From NCBI GenBank assembly GCA_900541965.1, contig UQLN01000004.1, positions 62,001 through 126,000 on the forward strand: 64,000 bases of DNA. Reading direction: 5' to 3'. Below the pieces are notes generated by a model. That model had not been told where the DNA came from. It ran no database searches and saw only the letters and a list, made by a program, of their open reading frames with translations. This document shows positions 25,634-34,622 of this stretch, one piece after another (within the stretch, counting starts at the first letter, position 1; every line of letters starts with the position of its first letter). The position numbers and the translations under genes are program-made. Source of the stretch: an uncultured Parabacteroides sp. Its GTDB lineage: Bacteria > Bacteroidota > Bacteroidia > Bacteroidales > Tannerellaceae.

Positions 25634-26332
25634 CTATGGAAGGATTTCTTTTATTTCCTGTAGGGAAGTTACCGTGTAAGTCGGTTCGAAGCCTTTGGCA
25701 GGCAACTTGTCCGGGTTGAGCCAAATTTGGTCGATACGGGAGTCGTGTGCGCCTACGATATCGGCTTCCCAGCAGTCGCCTATCATCAGGCTTTCCGAGC
25801 GGCGGGAATTGGTGTTGCGCAGGGCGTAGTCGAAGATTTCTTTATGGGGCTTCTGGATGCAGGCGTCTTCCGACAGGACCATCCGCTCGATATAAGGAGC
25901 CAGCCCGGAATTGATTAATTTTTTGGATTGGACTTCGCGGAAGCCGTTCGAGAGAATGAATAGACGGTAAGAAGGGCGCAGGTATTCCAGTAATTCGATT
26001 GCTCCGGGTACCAGGCGGGTTTTGGTGGTGGTCCGTTGTAAAAATTCGCTGTTGATGGCGAGAGATGTTTTATCGTCTTCTATGCCTAACGGGCGCAGGA
26101 CGTAGCGGAAACGGTCCACTATCAGGAATTGCTTGTCTATCTCCCCATTGCGATATTGTTTCCACAATAACATATTGTGGGGCCAGTATATGTCGAAAAA
26201 CGCCTCGAATGAAGTATAATACCGCCCGAAATTGTGGGCGGTATATATTTCTTCAAGACATTCTTTATTATTATGGTACGTATCCCAAAGGGTATCGTCC
26301 AGGTCGATAAACAAACTCTTGTATCTTTTCAT
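25634..26332 (-). CDS. HAD-superfamily hydrolase, YjjG-like nucleotidase
   Basis: The 232-aa product has HAD motif I FIDLDDTLWDT at the N-terminus, motif II ILSNGF, a Lys in QKPHKEIF and motif IV MIGDCWEADIVGA. The helical cap (ECLEEIYTAHNFGRYY... WKQYRNGEIDKQ) matches the YjjG group of noncanonical pyrimidine nucleotidases, which remove phosphate from modified nucleotides. Its ATG shares one base with the stop codon of the upstream gene (TAATG), so the two are translationally coupled. Confidence 0.85.
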   Translation of the reverse strand: MKRYKSLFIDLDDTLWDTYHNNKECLEEIYTAHNFGRYYTSFEAFFDIYWPHNMLLWKQYRNGEIDKQFLIVDRFRYVLRPLGIEDDKTSLAINSEFLQRTTTKTRLVPGAIELLEYLRPSYRLFILSNGFREVQSKKLINSGLAPYIERMVLSEDACIQKPHKEIFDYALRNTNSRRSESLMIGDCWEADIVGAHDSRIDQIWLNPDKLPAKGFEPTYTVTSLQEIKEILP

Positions 26333-27207
26333 TATCCGACTACGATTACCAGATATTTGCCCAGACTCCAGAATGATTTGGGGTCTGTGATTTTCAATGT
26401 CAGGTTCCCGTCTTCGTCTTTTATAAATTCATAAGAACCGTCCGGATGGTTGGATTTCAGTTTTGCTTTTCCTGAGAACAGCGGAATTTCTTTTACTTCA
26501 CGGATATCGATAGAAATGAAATAGTCCTTATTGAAATCACCTTCCAGTGCTTTGGATTTGGAGAATAAACCGCCTCCGGTAAGGATTTTCTGTTCTTTCA
26601 GTTCTTTAGTCGTGCCGAAGCAATAATAAGCCGTGTTCAACGCTTTGTCTTGCTCGTTCAATTTTTCAGACTGGGAAGCAGAAGTTGCGGCAAGATTTTC
26701 CACATCTTCATTCAGAGAGGAAACGATGGCATCCAGTTCCTGAATACGTACATTCTTTTTAGCCAGGTCTTCCTGCAGGGCAACAATCATTGTCGCTTTT
26801 TGGTCGAGCTCGGAGTTTAAACGCTGAATCGTCTTTTTCAAAGCGGATGATTGGATATTGCTATTCTTCAGTTTTGTTTCCAGCTCAGAGATTTGCTGAC
26901 GGTTCTTTTTCAGCGTTTCGCTGATTAGCTGCATGTTATCTTTAATACGTTCGCGGTTTGTTTTGCTCATTTCACCGCCGGTCTGTTGCTGTATAGTCAG
27001 ATAATTTTCAGCATCACGAATGGACTGAATGTCTGTTTCCACATCATTCAGGGTGGCGATGATATCATTGATTTCCGCCACATTACGGGTGTTCTCTATT
27101 TTCAGAGAATCATTTTCTGCTTTCAGCTTTTTATAATCTGCCGAATTTTGTCCGCAGGATGCCAGCATGGCTGTGCAGATACAAGCTGCAATAACTACTT
27201 TCTTCAT
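26332..27207 (-). CDS. Coiled-coil lipoprotein of unknown function
   Basis: The 291-aa product has a lipoprotein signal ending in AMLASC (Cys18) followed by GQNSADYKKL. Residues 25-190 are strongly coiled-coil, rich in Glu, Lys, Asn and Leu (TLNDVETDIQSIRDAEN, NRQQISELETKLKNSNIQ, LNSELDQKATMIVALQEDL). The C-terminal part is globular, with YYCFGTTKELKEQKILTGGGLFSKSKAL and a beta-rich ending. Such proteins are frequent in Bacteroidetes but have no set function. It sits 18 bp after rsmI and overlaps the HAD gene by one base. Confidence 0.7.
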   Translation of the reverse strand: MKKVVIAACICTAMLASCGQNSADYKKLKAENDSLKIENTRNVAEINDIIATLNDVETDIQSIRDAENYLTIQQQTGGEMSKTNRERIKDNMQLISETLKKNRQQISELETKLKNSNIQSSALKKTIQRLNSELDQKATMIVALQEDLAKKNVRIQELDAIVSSLNEDVENLAATSASQSEKLNEQDKALNTAYYCFGTTKELKEQKILTGGGLFSKSKALEGDFNKDYFISIDIREVKEIPLFSGKAKLKSNHPDGSYEFIKDEDGNLTLKITDPKSFWSLGKYLVIVVG

Positions 27208-27225
27208 GTTCTTTTTGTTTTTACG

Positions 27226-27930
27226 TTAAACATCTTTTTCTCTCTCTTTGTCCTTTTTATCTTTTAAGCCTGCTAAAACAATAACAATTTCACCTTTCGG
27301 TTCGTTCACTGTGAAGTGGGAGGCTACCTCTTCAAGTGTTCCCCGGACAGTCTCTTCGTGCAGTTTGGATATTTCACGGGAAACCGAAACCTGCCGGTCG
27401 CTTCCGAAAAATTCGGCAAACTGGGTTAAAGTCTTAACCAGCCTGAAGGGGGATTCGTAGAAGATGATGGTACGGTTTTCTGTCGCCAGTTCTTTCAAGC
27501 GGGTTTGCCGTCCTTTTTTTTGTGGAAAGAAACCTTCAAAACAGAATTTTTCATTGGGGAGTCCGGATGCTACCAATGCCGGAACAAATGCTGTTGCTCC
27601 CGGCAGGCATTCCACATCGACACCTTGCCGCACACATTCTCTTACCAGCATAAAACCCGGGTCGGAGATTGCCGGAGTGCCGGCATCGGATACAAGGGCG
27701 ATATTTTCTCCCCCCTTAATACGGGATGCAATCTGTTCCACTGTTTTATGCTCGTTGAATTTGTGGTGGGATTGCATTTTGTTTTGTATTTCGAAATGCT
27801 TCAGCAGAAAACCGGTCGTCCGGGTATCTTCTGCCAAAATCAAGTCAGCTTCTTTCAATACGCGTATGGCACGGAAAGTCATATCTTCCAGGTTGCCAAC
27901 GGGGGTGGGGACTACGGTTAATTTTGCCAT
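27226..27930 (-). CDS. rsmI: 16S rRNA 2'-O-ribose C1402 methyltransferase
   Basis: The 234-aa product is of the tetrapyrrole-methylase fold. It shows VPTPVGNLEDMTFRAIRVLKEADLILAEDTRTTGFLLKHF at the N-terminus, ALVSDAGTPAISDPGFMLVREC in the SAM region, CLPGATAFVPALVASGLP and FYESPFRLVKTL. These are diagnostic of RsmI, which modifies C1402 in the ribosomal decoding centre. The family length is about 230-290 aa. It lies 3 bp after the coiled-coil gene upstream and 18 bp before the lipoprotein gene, in a minus-strand operon. Confidence 0.93.
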   Translation of the reverse strand: MAKLTVVPTPVGNLEDMTFRAIRVLKEADLILAEDTRTTGFLLKHFEIQNKMQSHHKFNEHKTVEQIASRIKGGENIALVSDAGTPAISDPGFMLVRECVRQGVDVECLPGATAFVPALVASGLPNEKFCFEGFFPQKKGRQTRLKELATENRTIIFYESPFRLVKTLTQFAEFFGSDRQVSVSREISKLHEETVRGTLEEVASHFTVNEPKGEIVIVLAGLKDKKDKEREKDV

Positions 27931-27933
27931 AAT

Positions 27934-28689
27934 TCAGAGGAATCGTTTTTCAAGCAGTTTGATAAAATCGGAAACGGCTTCATCTTCAATATTCCATTTC
28001 AGCTCATTATTCAGGTAAGTGACCGAATCTTCATAGGTATGAAGGTCATTCAAGTCGCTGATTACCCTGTTCATCCGTTCTTCGTCCCCTCCGAACAGTT
28101 CCCGGCGGAAACGGAAGCGGTCGTTCAGGCTGAATGCTTTGCGGAAGTCGGAAAGGTTATTTTTTTCCAACAGGTCGTTGAGGAAAAGTCCGGAACGTTC
28201 GGCGTTCCCTTTGTGTACCGGTTCTTGTATAGGTTCCTGTACCTGTACTTGAACGGTTTCCTTAACTGCTGCTGCCATAGGTTCGGGAGTTTTGATTTCC
28301 GGCTCCGGCTGGACTTGAAGTATATCTTCGGCCTGTACTTGTTCCTGCACGGGCTCTGTTATTTCTTCTTCAAGTATTTCCGGTTTCACTTCAACAATCT
28401 GCCGGGTTTCCTGGATTTGGACATCCTTGACCGGGGCTTCCGGCATAGGAGCAGCCACTTGATTGGGGATGGACTGCAATAGTGCCTGATGTTCCTCCAT
28501 TTGTTTGCGTAACATCTCTATCTGGGACGTTTCAAGGGAGTGGAGGTCCTTTAATATTTTGTGGGTGAGGTTGAATGTCTGTCCGAAGAAGGATGCCGGA
28601 TATATTTCCGCATCCCGTATTCCGGCAATCAGTGTTTCAAGCTCTCTGATATCTAAAAGCAGATAATCTATTTTCTCTTTGTTAGCCAT
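27934..28689 (-). CDS. Conserved hypothetical cytoplasmic protein with Glu/Val/Gln-rich linker
   Basis: The 251-aa product has an N-terminal helical part (DYLLLDIRELETLIAGIRD, LEMLRKQMEEHQALLQS). A low-complexity linker of Glu, Pro, Val and Gln residues (about 90-160) follows. The C-terminal helical domain is LNDLLEKNNLSDFRKAFSLNDRFRFRRELFGGDEERMNRVISDLN...FIKLLEKRFL. The C-terminal block is typical of a Bacteroidales family of unknown function. No signal peptide is seen. It is the first gene of the rsmI group. Confidence 0.65.
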   Translation of the reverse strand: MANKEKIDYLLLDIRELETLIAGIRDAEIYPASFFGQTFNLTHKILKDLHSLETSQIEMLRKQMEEHQALLQSIPNQVAAPMPEAPVKDVQIQETRQIVEVKPEILEEEITEPVQEQVQAEDILQVQPEPEIKTPEPMAAAVKETVQVQVQEPIQEPVHKGNAERSGLFLNDLLEKNNLSDFRKAFSLNDRFRFRRELFGGDEERMNRVISDLNDLHTYEDSVTYLNNELKWNIEDEAVSDFIKLLEKRFL

Positions 28690-28765
28690 TATTTTTACCT
28701 TATTTCAGCCTATGTACTACTATAATAAAGGCAAAAATATACATTTCTTACTTATAGTACTATGA

Positions 28766-30190
28766 TTATGAGCTAAAATCTTCAAATTCATCCGGCAAAT
28801 TGATTAGATAGAGGCGGTGTGTCGCACGGGTAATCGCTGTGTAGAGCCAGCGGTAGAAATCTTCCCCCAGCATCTCTTCCGTAATATAGCCGATGTCGAG
28901 GAATACGTTCATCCATTGTCCGCCCTGGGCTTTGTGGCAGGTTACGGCATAGGCATATTTCACTTGGAGCACATTATAATAAGGGTCTACTTTCATTTTT
29001 TTCATCTTGCCCGCTTTGGTCGGGATGTCTGAATAGTCTTCGAGTATGGTGTAAAACAGTTTGTCGTTTAATTCTTTGGGGAGTGCGGGGCTGTCTGTTT
29101 GCAAAGTGTCCAGTAATATCTTGACATCCATTTCCAAGTCATAGTCCTGAAAACGTACGCTGACATCGGCAAACCGGAAACCGTACATTTCAGTCGTACG
29201 GCGGACACGCAGCACTTGTATGATTTCACCATTGGCGATAAAATCCATTTCTTTACAGCCGGTAGTCCAGAAATAGTTGTTTTTGGCAACCATCAGCCGG
29301 TCGCCGGAAGAAAGTTCCTCTTCCCGGTAGAGGATGCGGTTGCGGATGCCATTATTATAAATAGTTGCACGTTTGTTGGAACGCGTGATAATTATGGTGT
29401 CTTCTATTCCGTCGCGGCTATAGGCGGCAGAGATTTCCTCTATCAGGTCTTCACCCCCGATTTTGCGAAAGTCGGAAAATCCTTTTAGTTTTAATTTAGG
29501 AAATATTTCGACCTCATTATTGCGCAGTGCATCGCGAAGGCGGGTCGCATTAAAAAGGATTCCGGAATCTCCTTCTTGCCGTACGACTTGAGTGAGGGCA
29601 ATTTCTGTCACGTTTAGATTATATCCCTTGAGTATGTCGGGGTTTAGTGCCGGGCTTTCGGTCTGCGAAACCGGGGGAAGCTGTGCCACGTCGCCCATAA
29701 GAATAAGGCGGCAGTTTTCACCGGAATATACATATTGAATCAGGTCGTCGAGCAGGCGCCCTGTTCCGAAAATAAAAGAGTCGACCCCATCATTTGCTAT
29801 CATGGAGGCTTCGTCTACAATAAAAATAGTATCTTTGTGCAAGTTATCGGTAGGCAGGAATCCGGTAGGTTCGTTGGAAAAAGCTTTTTGCCTGTAAATT
29901 TTTTTATGGATGGTAAACGCTTTTTGTCCGGCATAGTTGGAAAAGACTTTTGCCGCACGTCCGGTAGGTGCCAGTAAGATGGATTTTTGCTGTAAGTCGG
30001 CCATGGTTTTGACAAGCGCTCCGACCAGAGATGTTTTCCCCGTACCGGCATATCCTTTCATTAGAAACAAGGTGTTTGTATCGGTCGAAAGCAGGAAATC
30101 CGACAAGGCATTGAGGGCGAAAAGCTGGTCTTTTGTCGGGTTATACGGAAAATTCTGTCTAATTTGGCTGCTTAAATAACTATTTATCAT
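28766..30190 (-). CDS. RecD-like ATP-dependent DNA helicase (superfamily 1)
   Basis: The 474-aa product has Walker A MKGYAGTGKTSLVGALV near residue 45, LAPTGRAAKVF (motif Ia), FIVDEASMI (Walker B/motif II), LMGDVAQLPPV (motif III), and the C-terminal YAYAVTCHKAQGGQW and LYTAITRATHRLYLI motifs. This is the SF1B RecD2/Dda-like architecture without RecBC partners, so it probably unwinds 5'-3' in repair or replication restart. A minus-strand TACCTTTA box lies about 25 bp ahead of the ATG. Confidence 0.85.
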   Translation of the reverse strand: MINSYLSSQIRQNFPYNPTKDQLFALNALSDFLLSTDTNTLFLMKGYAGTGKTSLVGALVKTMADLQQKSILLAPTGRAAKVFSNYAGQKAFTIHKKIYRQKAFSNEPTGFLPTDNLHKDTIFIVDEASMIANDGVDSFIFGTGRLLDDLIQYVYSGENCRLILMGDVAQLPPVSQTESPALNPDILKGYNLNVTEIALTQVVRQEGDSGILFNATRLRDALRNNEVEIFPKLKLKGFSDFRKIGGEDLIEEISAAYSRDGIEDTIIITRSNKRATIYNNGIRNRILYREEELSSGDRLMVAKNNYFWTTGCKEMDFIANGEIIQVLRVRRTTEMYGFRFADVSVRFQDYDLEMDVKILLDTLQTDSPALPKELNDKLFYTILEDYSDIPTKAGKMKKMKVDPYYNVLQVKYAYAVTCHKAQGGQWMNVFLDIGYITEEMLGEDFYRWLYTAITRATHRLYLINLPDEFEDFSS

Positions 30191-30241
30191 TTTGTTTATA
30201 ATAATTTTCGCTATAAAGGTAGTGTATTAAATATTCTTTTT

Positions 30242-30249
30242 TAAATTTG
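30242..30249 (+). promoter_or_regulatory. -7 box upstream of the membrane protein gene at 30283
   Basis: TAAATTTG fits TAnnTTTG. Its position excludes the in-frame start at 30247 and supports ATG 30283. Confidence 0.5.
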
Positions 30250-30282
30250 CCGAACGAAATAAATTCAAAAAATATACAAACC

Positions 30283-30912
30283 ATGAAAGTTACATTGAGG
30301 ATTTTATTGACAGTGGCAGTGTTGCTGCTCGGGTACATGTGCTACAGGAGTATTATGACTCCGATTGAGTTTAATAAAGAAAAAGATCTTCGTGAAAATG
30401 CAATTAAAGAGCGTTTGATCGATATTCGTAAAGCTCAGATCGAGTATAAGAACAAGTACAAAGTACATGCAGCAAACTTTGATGAATTGGCTAAGTTCTT
30501 GAAAGATGACAAATTGCCGTTCCTTATCAAAGAAGGTGTTTTGACTGATGAACAGTTAGAAAAAGGTATGACGGAAAAAGAAGCCGTGAAGAAAGGTTTG
30601 ATTAAACGTGATACTGTTTGGGTAACTGCAGTAGATACACTGTTCGGTGCCAACTATAATGTAGCAGATATGCGTAATGTTCCGTATACGAATGTTCAGT
30701 TCTCTATGGATACTGCCACTTTGACTTCCGGTTCAGGTTATACTGTAAAGGTGTTCCAGTGCGGTGTCTTATATGACGATTATCTGGGTGACTTAAACAA
30801 ACAATTAGTGTTCAACTTGAAAGATAAGGCTGAAAAAACTAATAAATACCCGGGTCTGCGCGTAGGTTCATTGGAAGAAATTAATAATAACGCCGGTAAC
30901 TGGGAAAATTAA
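30283..30912 (+). CDS. Single-pass membrane protein of unknown function
   Basis: ATG 30283 gives MKVTLRILLTVAVLLLGYMCYRSI, a membrane anchor. A longer frame from 30247 would begin inside the promoter. The 209-aa product then has a charged helix (EFNKEKDLRENAIKERLIDIRKAQIEYKNKYKVHAANFDELAKFLKDDKLPF), in the style of pilin-like or periplasmic helices. A beta-rich C-terminal part follows (YTVKVFQCGVLYDDYLGDLNKQLVFNL, YPGLRVGSLEEINNNAGNWE). It is a conserved Bacteroidales protein without assigned function. It is 11 bp upstream of the DUF3822 gene and probably in one operon with it and rsmD. Confidence 0.65.
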   Translation: MKVTLRILLTVAVLLLGYMCYRSIMTPIEFNKEKDLRENAIKERLIDIRKAQIEYKNKYKVHAANFDELAKFLKDDKLPFLIKEGVLTDEQLEKGMTEKEAVKKGLIKRDTVWVTAVDTLFGANYNVADMRNVPYTNVQFSMDTATLTSGSGYTVKVFQCGVLYDDYLGDLNKQLVFNLKDKAEKTNKYPGLRVGSLEEINNNAGNWEN

Positions 30913-30923
30913 GAAACAGTTTT

Positions 30924-31751
30924 ATGATTATCAGTGTGCCCGACCAGTTGACTGCTGATAATTCGGAAAAATATACAATGTCCATCCGGCTTCGGTCGGG
31001 TGGACTTTCTTTTTCGGGTTATAGCCCTTCGGTTAGCGAAAGTTTCTTTTTCAGAGACGTTGAGTTTGACCGGACAAAACCTTATGTTTCTTCTCTGAAA
31101 GAGTTTTTCTTTGAAAATGATTTCCTTACTTATTTATATAAGCGTATCCATGTGGTTAGCGTATCTCCCCAATATACACTGGTGCCTGAAGCTGTTTTTG
31201 AGGAGAAGCGGAAGCAGGAGTTGTTATCTTTTGCCTTTTTCTCACCGGAGGAACGTTGTTTGGATAATTATTTGGAAGATGAGGATGCAGAACTTCTGTT
31301 TGGAATGAATGAAGAAGTCTATGAGTTTTGTTGCCGTTCTTTGGTAAGCCCGCGTTTTGTGCATCATCTCTCTCCGCTGTTGTCTCTTTGGAAGAAGCAG
31401 AGCCGTTCGCGAATCCCCAAACAACTGTATGTAGTGTTGCAACGGAAAATGATGGATGTGGCATGTTATGCACAAGGGGAGCTGTTATTTGTCAATTCGT
31501 TTGAATATGAGCAGCCGGACGATATTCTGTATTATATATTATATGTATGGAAACAGACAGGCATGGACCAGCGTAAAGACCAGTTGAGAATTTTCGGTCA
31601 GGCTGATTTCAGGAATGCGGTAACAAGTACTTTACGAAATTATTTACAATATATCGATCCTTTGGAGATGCCTTCCGAAGCCTATTTGCTTGGTCCGGAA
31701 ATAGTGCAGGCTCCCTTGGATTTAACAGCATTGTTTTTATGCGAATTATAA
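30924..31751 (+). CDS. DUF3822 family protein
   Basis: The 275-aa cytoplasmic protein matches the DUF3822 family by its SIRLRSGGLSFSGYSP opening, YTLVPEAVFEEKRKQELLSFAF and a late FGQADFRNAVTSTLRNYLQYIDPLEMPSEAYLLG. Its fold resembles actin/ASKHA-like sequences, but I see no clear ATP site. The gene overlaps rsmD by 13 bp, so the two are translationally coupled, as often seen in Bacteroidetes. The function is unknown. Confidence 0.75.
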   Translation: MIISVPDQLTADNSEKYTMSIRLRSGGLSFSGYSPSVSESFFFRDVEFDRTKPYVSSLKEFFFENDFLTYLYKRIHVVSVSPQYTLVPEAVFEEKRKQELLSFAFFSPEERCLDNYLEDEDAELLFGMNEEVYEFCCRSLVSPRFVHHLSPLLSLWKKQSRSRIPKQLYVVLQRKMMDVACYAQGELLFVNSFEYEQPDDILYYILYVWKQTGMDQRKDQLRIFGQADFRNAVTSTLRNYLQYIDPLEMPSEAYLLGPEIVQAPLDLTALFLCEL

Positions 31752-32296
31752 GTGGTATATATGGAAGAAGACGGTTTGACGTGCCGTCTACATTCAGTGC
31801 GCGCCCGACAACGGATTTTGCCAAAGAGAATCTTTTCAATGTGCTTTCCAACCTGACAGATTTGGAAGGGGCGGATGCTCTTGATTTGTTTGCCGGGACC
31901 GGTAGTATCTCATTTGAGTTGCTTTCACGTGAATGCCGTAGTGTAACGGCTGTAGAAAAGAATAACCAACATGCTTCTTTTATTGCTAAAGTAGCCAAAG
32001 AATTGAAAACGGAATCATTACATCTGATACGTGGAGATGTGTTCCGCTATTTAAGTTCGGCTCCCATGCAAAGTTTCGACTTTATTTTTGCCGATCCTCC
32101 CTATGCGCTAAAAGAACTTCCGGAAATTCCCCGCCTGGTGTTTGAACGCGACCTGTTGCGTGAAGATGGAATTTTCGTAATGGAGCATCCGAAGGAATAT
32201 GATTTTTCCGAACTACCTTACTTTTATCAGCGTAGAATATACGGTTCTGTTAATTTCAGTATTTTTATTAAAGAAGAGGAGAAAACAAACGCATAA
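31739..32296 (+). CDS. rsmD: 16S rRNA (guanine966-N2)-methyltransferase
   Basis: The 185-aa product has MRIISGIYGRRRFDVPSTFSARPTTDFAKENLFNVL, the SAM-site LDLFAGTGSISFELLSREC and the catalytic FIFADPPYAL (DPPY N6/N2-adenine/guanine motif). That is the RsmD pattern and length. It acts on the 30S subunit precursor. The 3' end overlaps the convergent cls gene by 29 bp. Confidence 0.92.
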   Translation: MRIISGIYGRRRFDVPSTFSARPTTDFAKENLFNVLSNLTDLEGADALDLFAGTGSISFELLSRECRSVTAVEKNNQHASFIAKVAKELKTESLHLIRGDVFRYLSSAPMQSFDFIFADPPYALKELPEIPRLVFERDLLREDGIFVMEHPKEYDFSELPYFYQRRIYGSVNFSIFIKEEEKTNA

Positions 32297-33713
32297 ATGA
32301 TTCTGCGAGACGCTGTTTTAACGGGCGTCTTAACCATCGTGTAGGAACCAGCCGTTCACAATGGTGCATGTCATACATGAATACCTTTCTCATTTGTTTG
32401 GCAAATGCCGGTTGGTATACAAAGGCATTGATTTCGAAATTGTGTTCGAAACTGCGGAAGTCCATATTCGCAGAACCTATGCAGGTTACGGCATCGTCGG
32501 TCACCAATAATTTGGAGTGCAGGAACCCCGGTTTGTAGAAATAAACCTTTACTCCGGCTTTTACCATTTCATCAATAAATGAATGAGTAGCCATATTTGC
32601 CGTACGGGTGTCCGAACGTTTGGGCAACATCAGTCTTACATCGATACCTCCCAATGCCGAGGTTTGCAGAGCTTGATTCAATCCTTCGGTAGGAAGAAAG
32701 TAAGGAGTCTGTATAAAGATATATTTTTTCGCATTGGCAATCATGAATATATAAGCCTGTAGCAAAATTCGCCATTGGCCGACCGGCCCGCTGGTGGCAA
32801 TTTGCATGATGTTGTCTTCACTGTAGACAGGGACAGGCGGATAATAGGTCTTTGCATTTAGTAATTGTTTGCTAACGACATACCAATCTATCAGGAATGC
32901 TGCCTGTAATCCATGAACCCCTTTACCTGTAATTTTGAAATGAGTATCTCTCCACGTGCCCCAGTCGGTTCCTTTTTCGTATCTGTCTGCGATATTCATT
33001 CCTCCCATAAAACCTACTTTTCCGTCTATTACTACGATTTTCCGGTGGTTCCGGTAGTTTACCTTACTCGTCAGGACGGGGAATGCCACTTTCAGGAAGG
33101 CATATACTTCTATGCCTGCATCTTTCATTTCTTTAAAAAATTTCTCTTTTACTTTCCAGCAACCTACATCATCATACAATACACGTACTTCGACACCTTC
33201 TTTGGCTTTGGCTATCAATAGTTCTTTGATTACATTGCCTATCTTGTCGTCACAGAAGATATAGTATTGCAGATGGATATGGTGGGTCGCTTTTTCTATT
33301 TCACTAATCAGGTCGCGGAATTTGTCGCTCCCGTTTGTATAGATGCTCATATCACTGCCATACAAGAGTGAAGACTGGTTGCTGTTTGCCAATAGAGTAA
33401 CCAGGGGCTGGTAAGGGGCCGGAACGGAACAGGCATCCTGCGGCAGATTACCGTCGTGGGGACGCCTCATGATACGTTTATAGGTACGACGTGAAATGAT
33501 ACGCTGTTTCCGGTTGTCTTGCCCGAAAAAAAAGTAGAAGATAAGTCCGATACCGGGAGTGAGAAGAAGTACGATTACCCAGGGTATGGTTTTTAGCGGA
33601 TTCCGGTTTTCGGCAATAATAACCAGAACGAGCCCCAGAATAGTAACAGAATATAATATGATAAATATTATACCTGCTATCCATTGAATGTGTATTTGTA
33701 TGGCTGCTAACAT
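32268..33713 (-). CDS. cls: Cardiolipin synthase (phospholipase D family)
   Basis: The 481-aa product has two N-terminal membrane helices (about 8-30 and 40-62). A linker and two PLD motifs follow: NHRKIVVIDGKVGFMGGMNIADRY and LHSKLLVTDDAVTCIGSANMDFRSFEHNFE. It joins two phosphatidylglycerol molecules into cardiolipin plus glycerol in the inner membrane. Length and layout are those of bacterial Cls. On the minus strand a TATCTTTA -7 box (33744-33751) with a TTG 20 bp upstream is a likely promoter. Confidence 0.92.
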   Translation of the reverse strand: MLAAIQIHIQWIAGIIFIILYSVTILGLVLVIIAENRNPLKTIPWVIVLLLTPGIGLIFYFFFGQDNRKQRIISRRTYKRIMRRPHDGNLPQDACSVPAPYQPLVTLLANSNQSSLLYGSDMSIYTNGSDKFRDLISEIEKATHHIHLQYYIFCDDKIGNVIKELLIAKAKEGVEVRVLYDDVGCWKVKEKFFKEMKDAGIEVYAFLKVAFPVLTSKVNYRNHRKIVVIDGKVGFMGGMNIADRYEKGTDWGTWRDTHFKITGKGVHGLQAAFLIDWYVVSKQLLNAKTYYPPVPVYSEDNIMQIATSGPVGQWRILLQAYIFMIANAKKYIFIQTPYFLPTEGLNQALQTSALGGIDVRLMLPKRSDTRTANMATHSFIDEMVKAGVKVYFYKPGFLHSKLLVTDDAVTCIGSANMDFRSFEHNFEINAFVYQPAFAKQMRKVFMYDMHHCERLVPTRWLRRPLKQRLAESFMRLFSPLL

Positions 33714-34050
33714 TACCCGCTGCTTATTCTGTCATTTCCGAGTAAAGATATATATCTAATTTGTAAATAACAAGTGACTGCCTGCAAATTTCCTTATCTA
33801 TACAGGCAGGAATAAAAGTCTGGTTATAAGAACATGCCTGCTTTTCCAAAGTTCTAATAAAGTAGGCATTAACTGCAAAAGTAGACGGTAAAAGTGTCAT
33901 TTTTTATATGAGTTTGAGATTACTGAAATAAATAGAGCGGCTATGAGAACAACGCCCGTTGAAGTTGAAACATTTACCTATTATCGAAGGTTTATATTCT
34001 ATGTACCTTTGCCTCTTAATAAAAAGATACAAACTGAGTATTAAAATTAT
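33714..34050. other. Divergent intergenic region between cls and the DUF3575 gene
   Basis: No gene is present. It holds the minus-strand cls promoter (33744-33751), a CCTGC/GCAGG hairpin region around 33780-33812 and a plus-strand -7 box TACCTTTG (34004-34011). Confidence 0.55.
34004..34011 (+). promoter_or_regulatory. -7 box of the DUF3575/DUF3868 operon
   Basis: TACCTTTG fits TAnnTTTG, about 40 bp before the ATG at 34051. Confidence 0.5.
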
Positions 34051-34614
34051 ATGTATATGAAGAAAGTACTTTTCCTTTTTTTACTTCTGTCGTGTATGAC
34101 GAATGCCTATGGACAGAAGTTTGCGGTAAAGTCCAATTTGCTTTATGATGCTACAGCAACAATCAATCTGGGTGTTGAGGTGGGGCTAAGCAAAAAGTGG
34201 ACATTGGATCTGTCCGGTAATTATAATGGATGGAAGCTTGGCGAAGAAGCCCGTTTGAAGCATTGGATGATCCAGCCGGAAGTACGCTATTGGTTATGCG
34301 AGAGGTTTGACGGACATTTCTTCGGTCTGCATCCTTTTTATGCTGATTATAATGTCGGAGGATTAAAATTTCTCGGAGGTAATATTAAGGAAAACCGTTA
34401 TCAGGGTGATTTGTATGGTGTAGGTATCGGGTACGGTTACCAATGGTTGCTTGGTAACCGCTGGAGTATGGAAGCTGAGATCGGTGTCGGTTGGGCACAT
34501 CTGAAATATGACAAGTATCCATGTGCGACTTGTGGTTCTGTTTTGGCAACAGAGTCGAAGAATTATTTCGGCGTAACGAAAGCCGCTCTATCTATTATTT
34601 ACTTTTTTAAATAA
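34051..34614 (+). CDS. DUF3575 outer-membrane protein
   Basis: The 187-aa product has a signal peptide of about 22 residues (MTNAYGQ). QKFAVKSNLLYDATATINLGVEVGLSKKWTLDLSGNYNGW...LKHWMIQPEVRYWLCERFDGHFFGLHPFYADYNVGG is the DUF3575 signature, and the protein looks like a small outer-membrane barrel. DUF3575 genes are regular companions of DUF3868 and fimbrial FimB/FimA-type genes in Bacteroides. Here only DUF3868 follows, 8 bp downstream. Confidence 0.85.
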   Translation: MYMKKVLFLFLLLSCMTNAYGQKFAVKSNLLYDATATINLGVEVGLSKKWTLDLSGNYNGWKLGEEARLKHWMIQPEVRYWLCERFDGHFFGLHPFYADYNVGGLKFLGGNIKENRYQGDLYGVGIGYGYQWLLGNRWSMEAEIGVGWAHLKYDKYPCATCGSVLATESKNYFGVTKAALSIIYFFK

Positions 34615-34622
34615 CAAGAGCT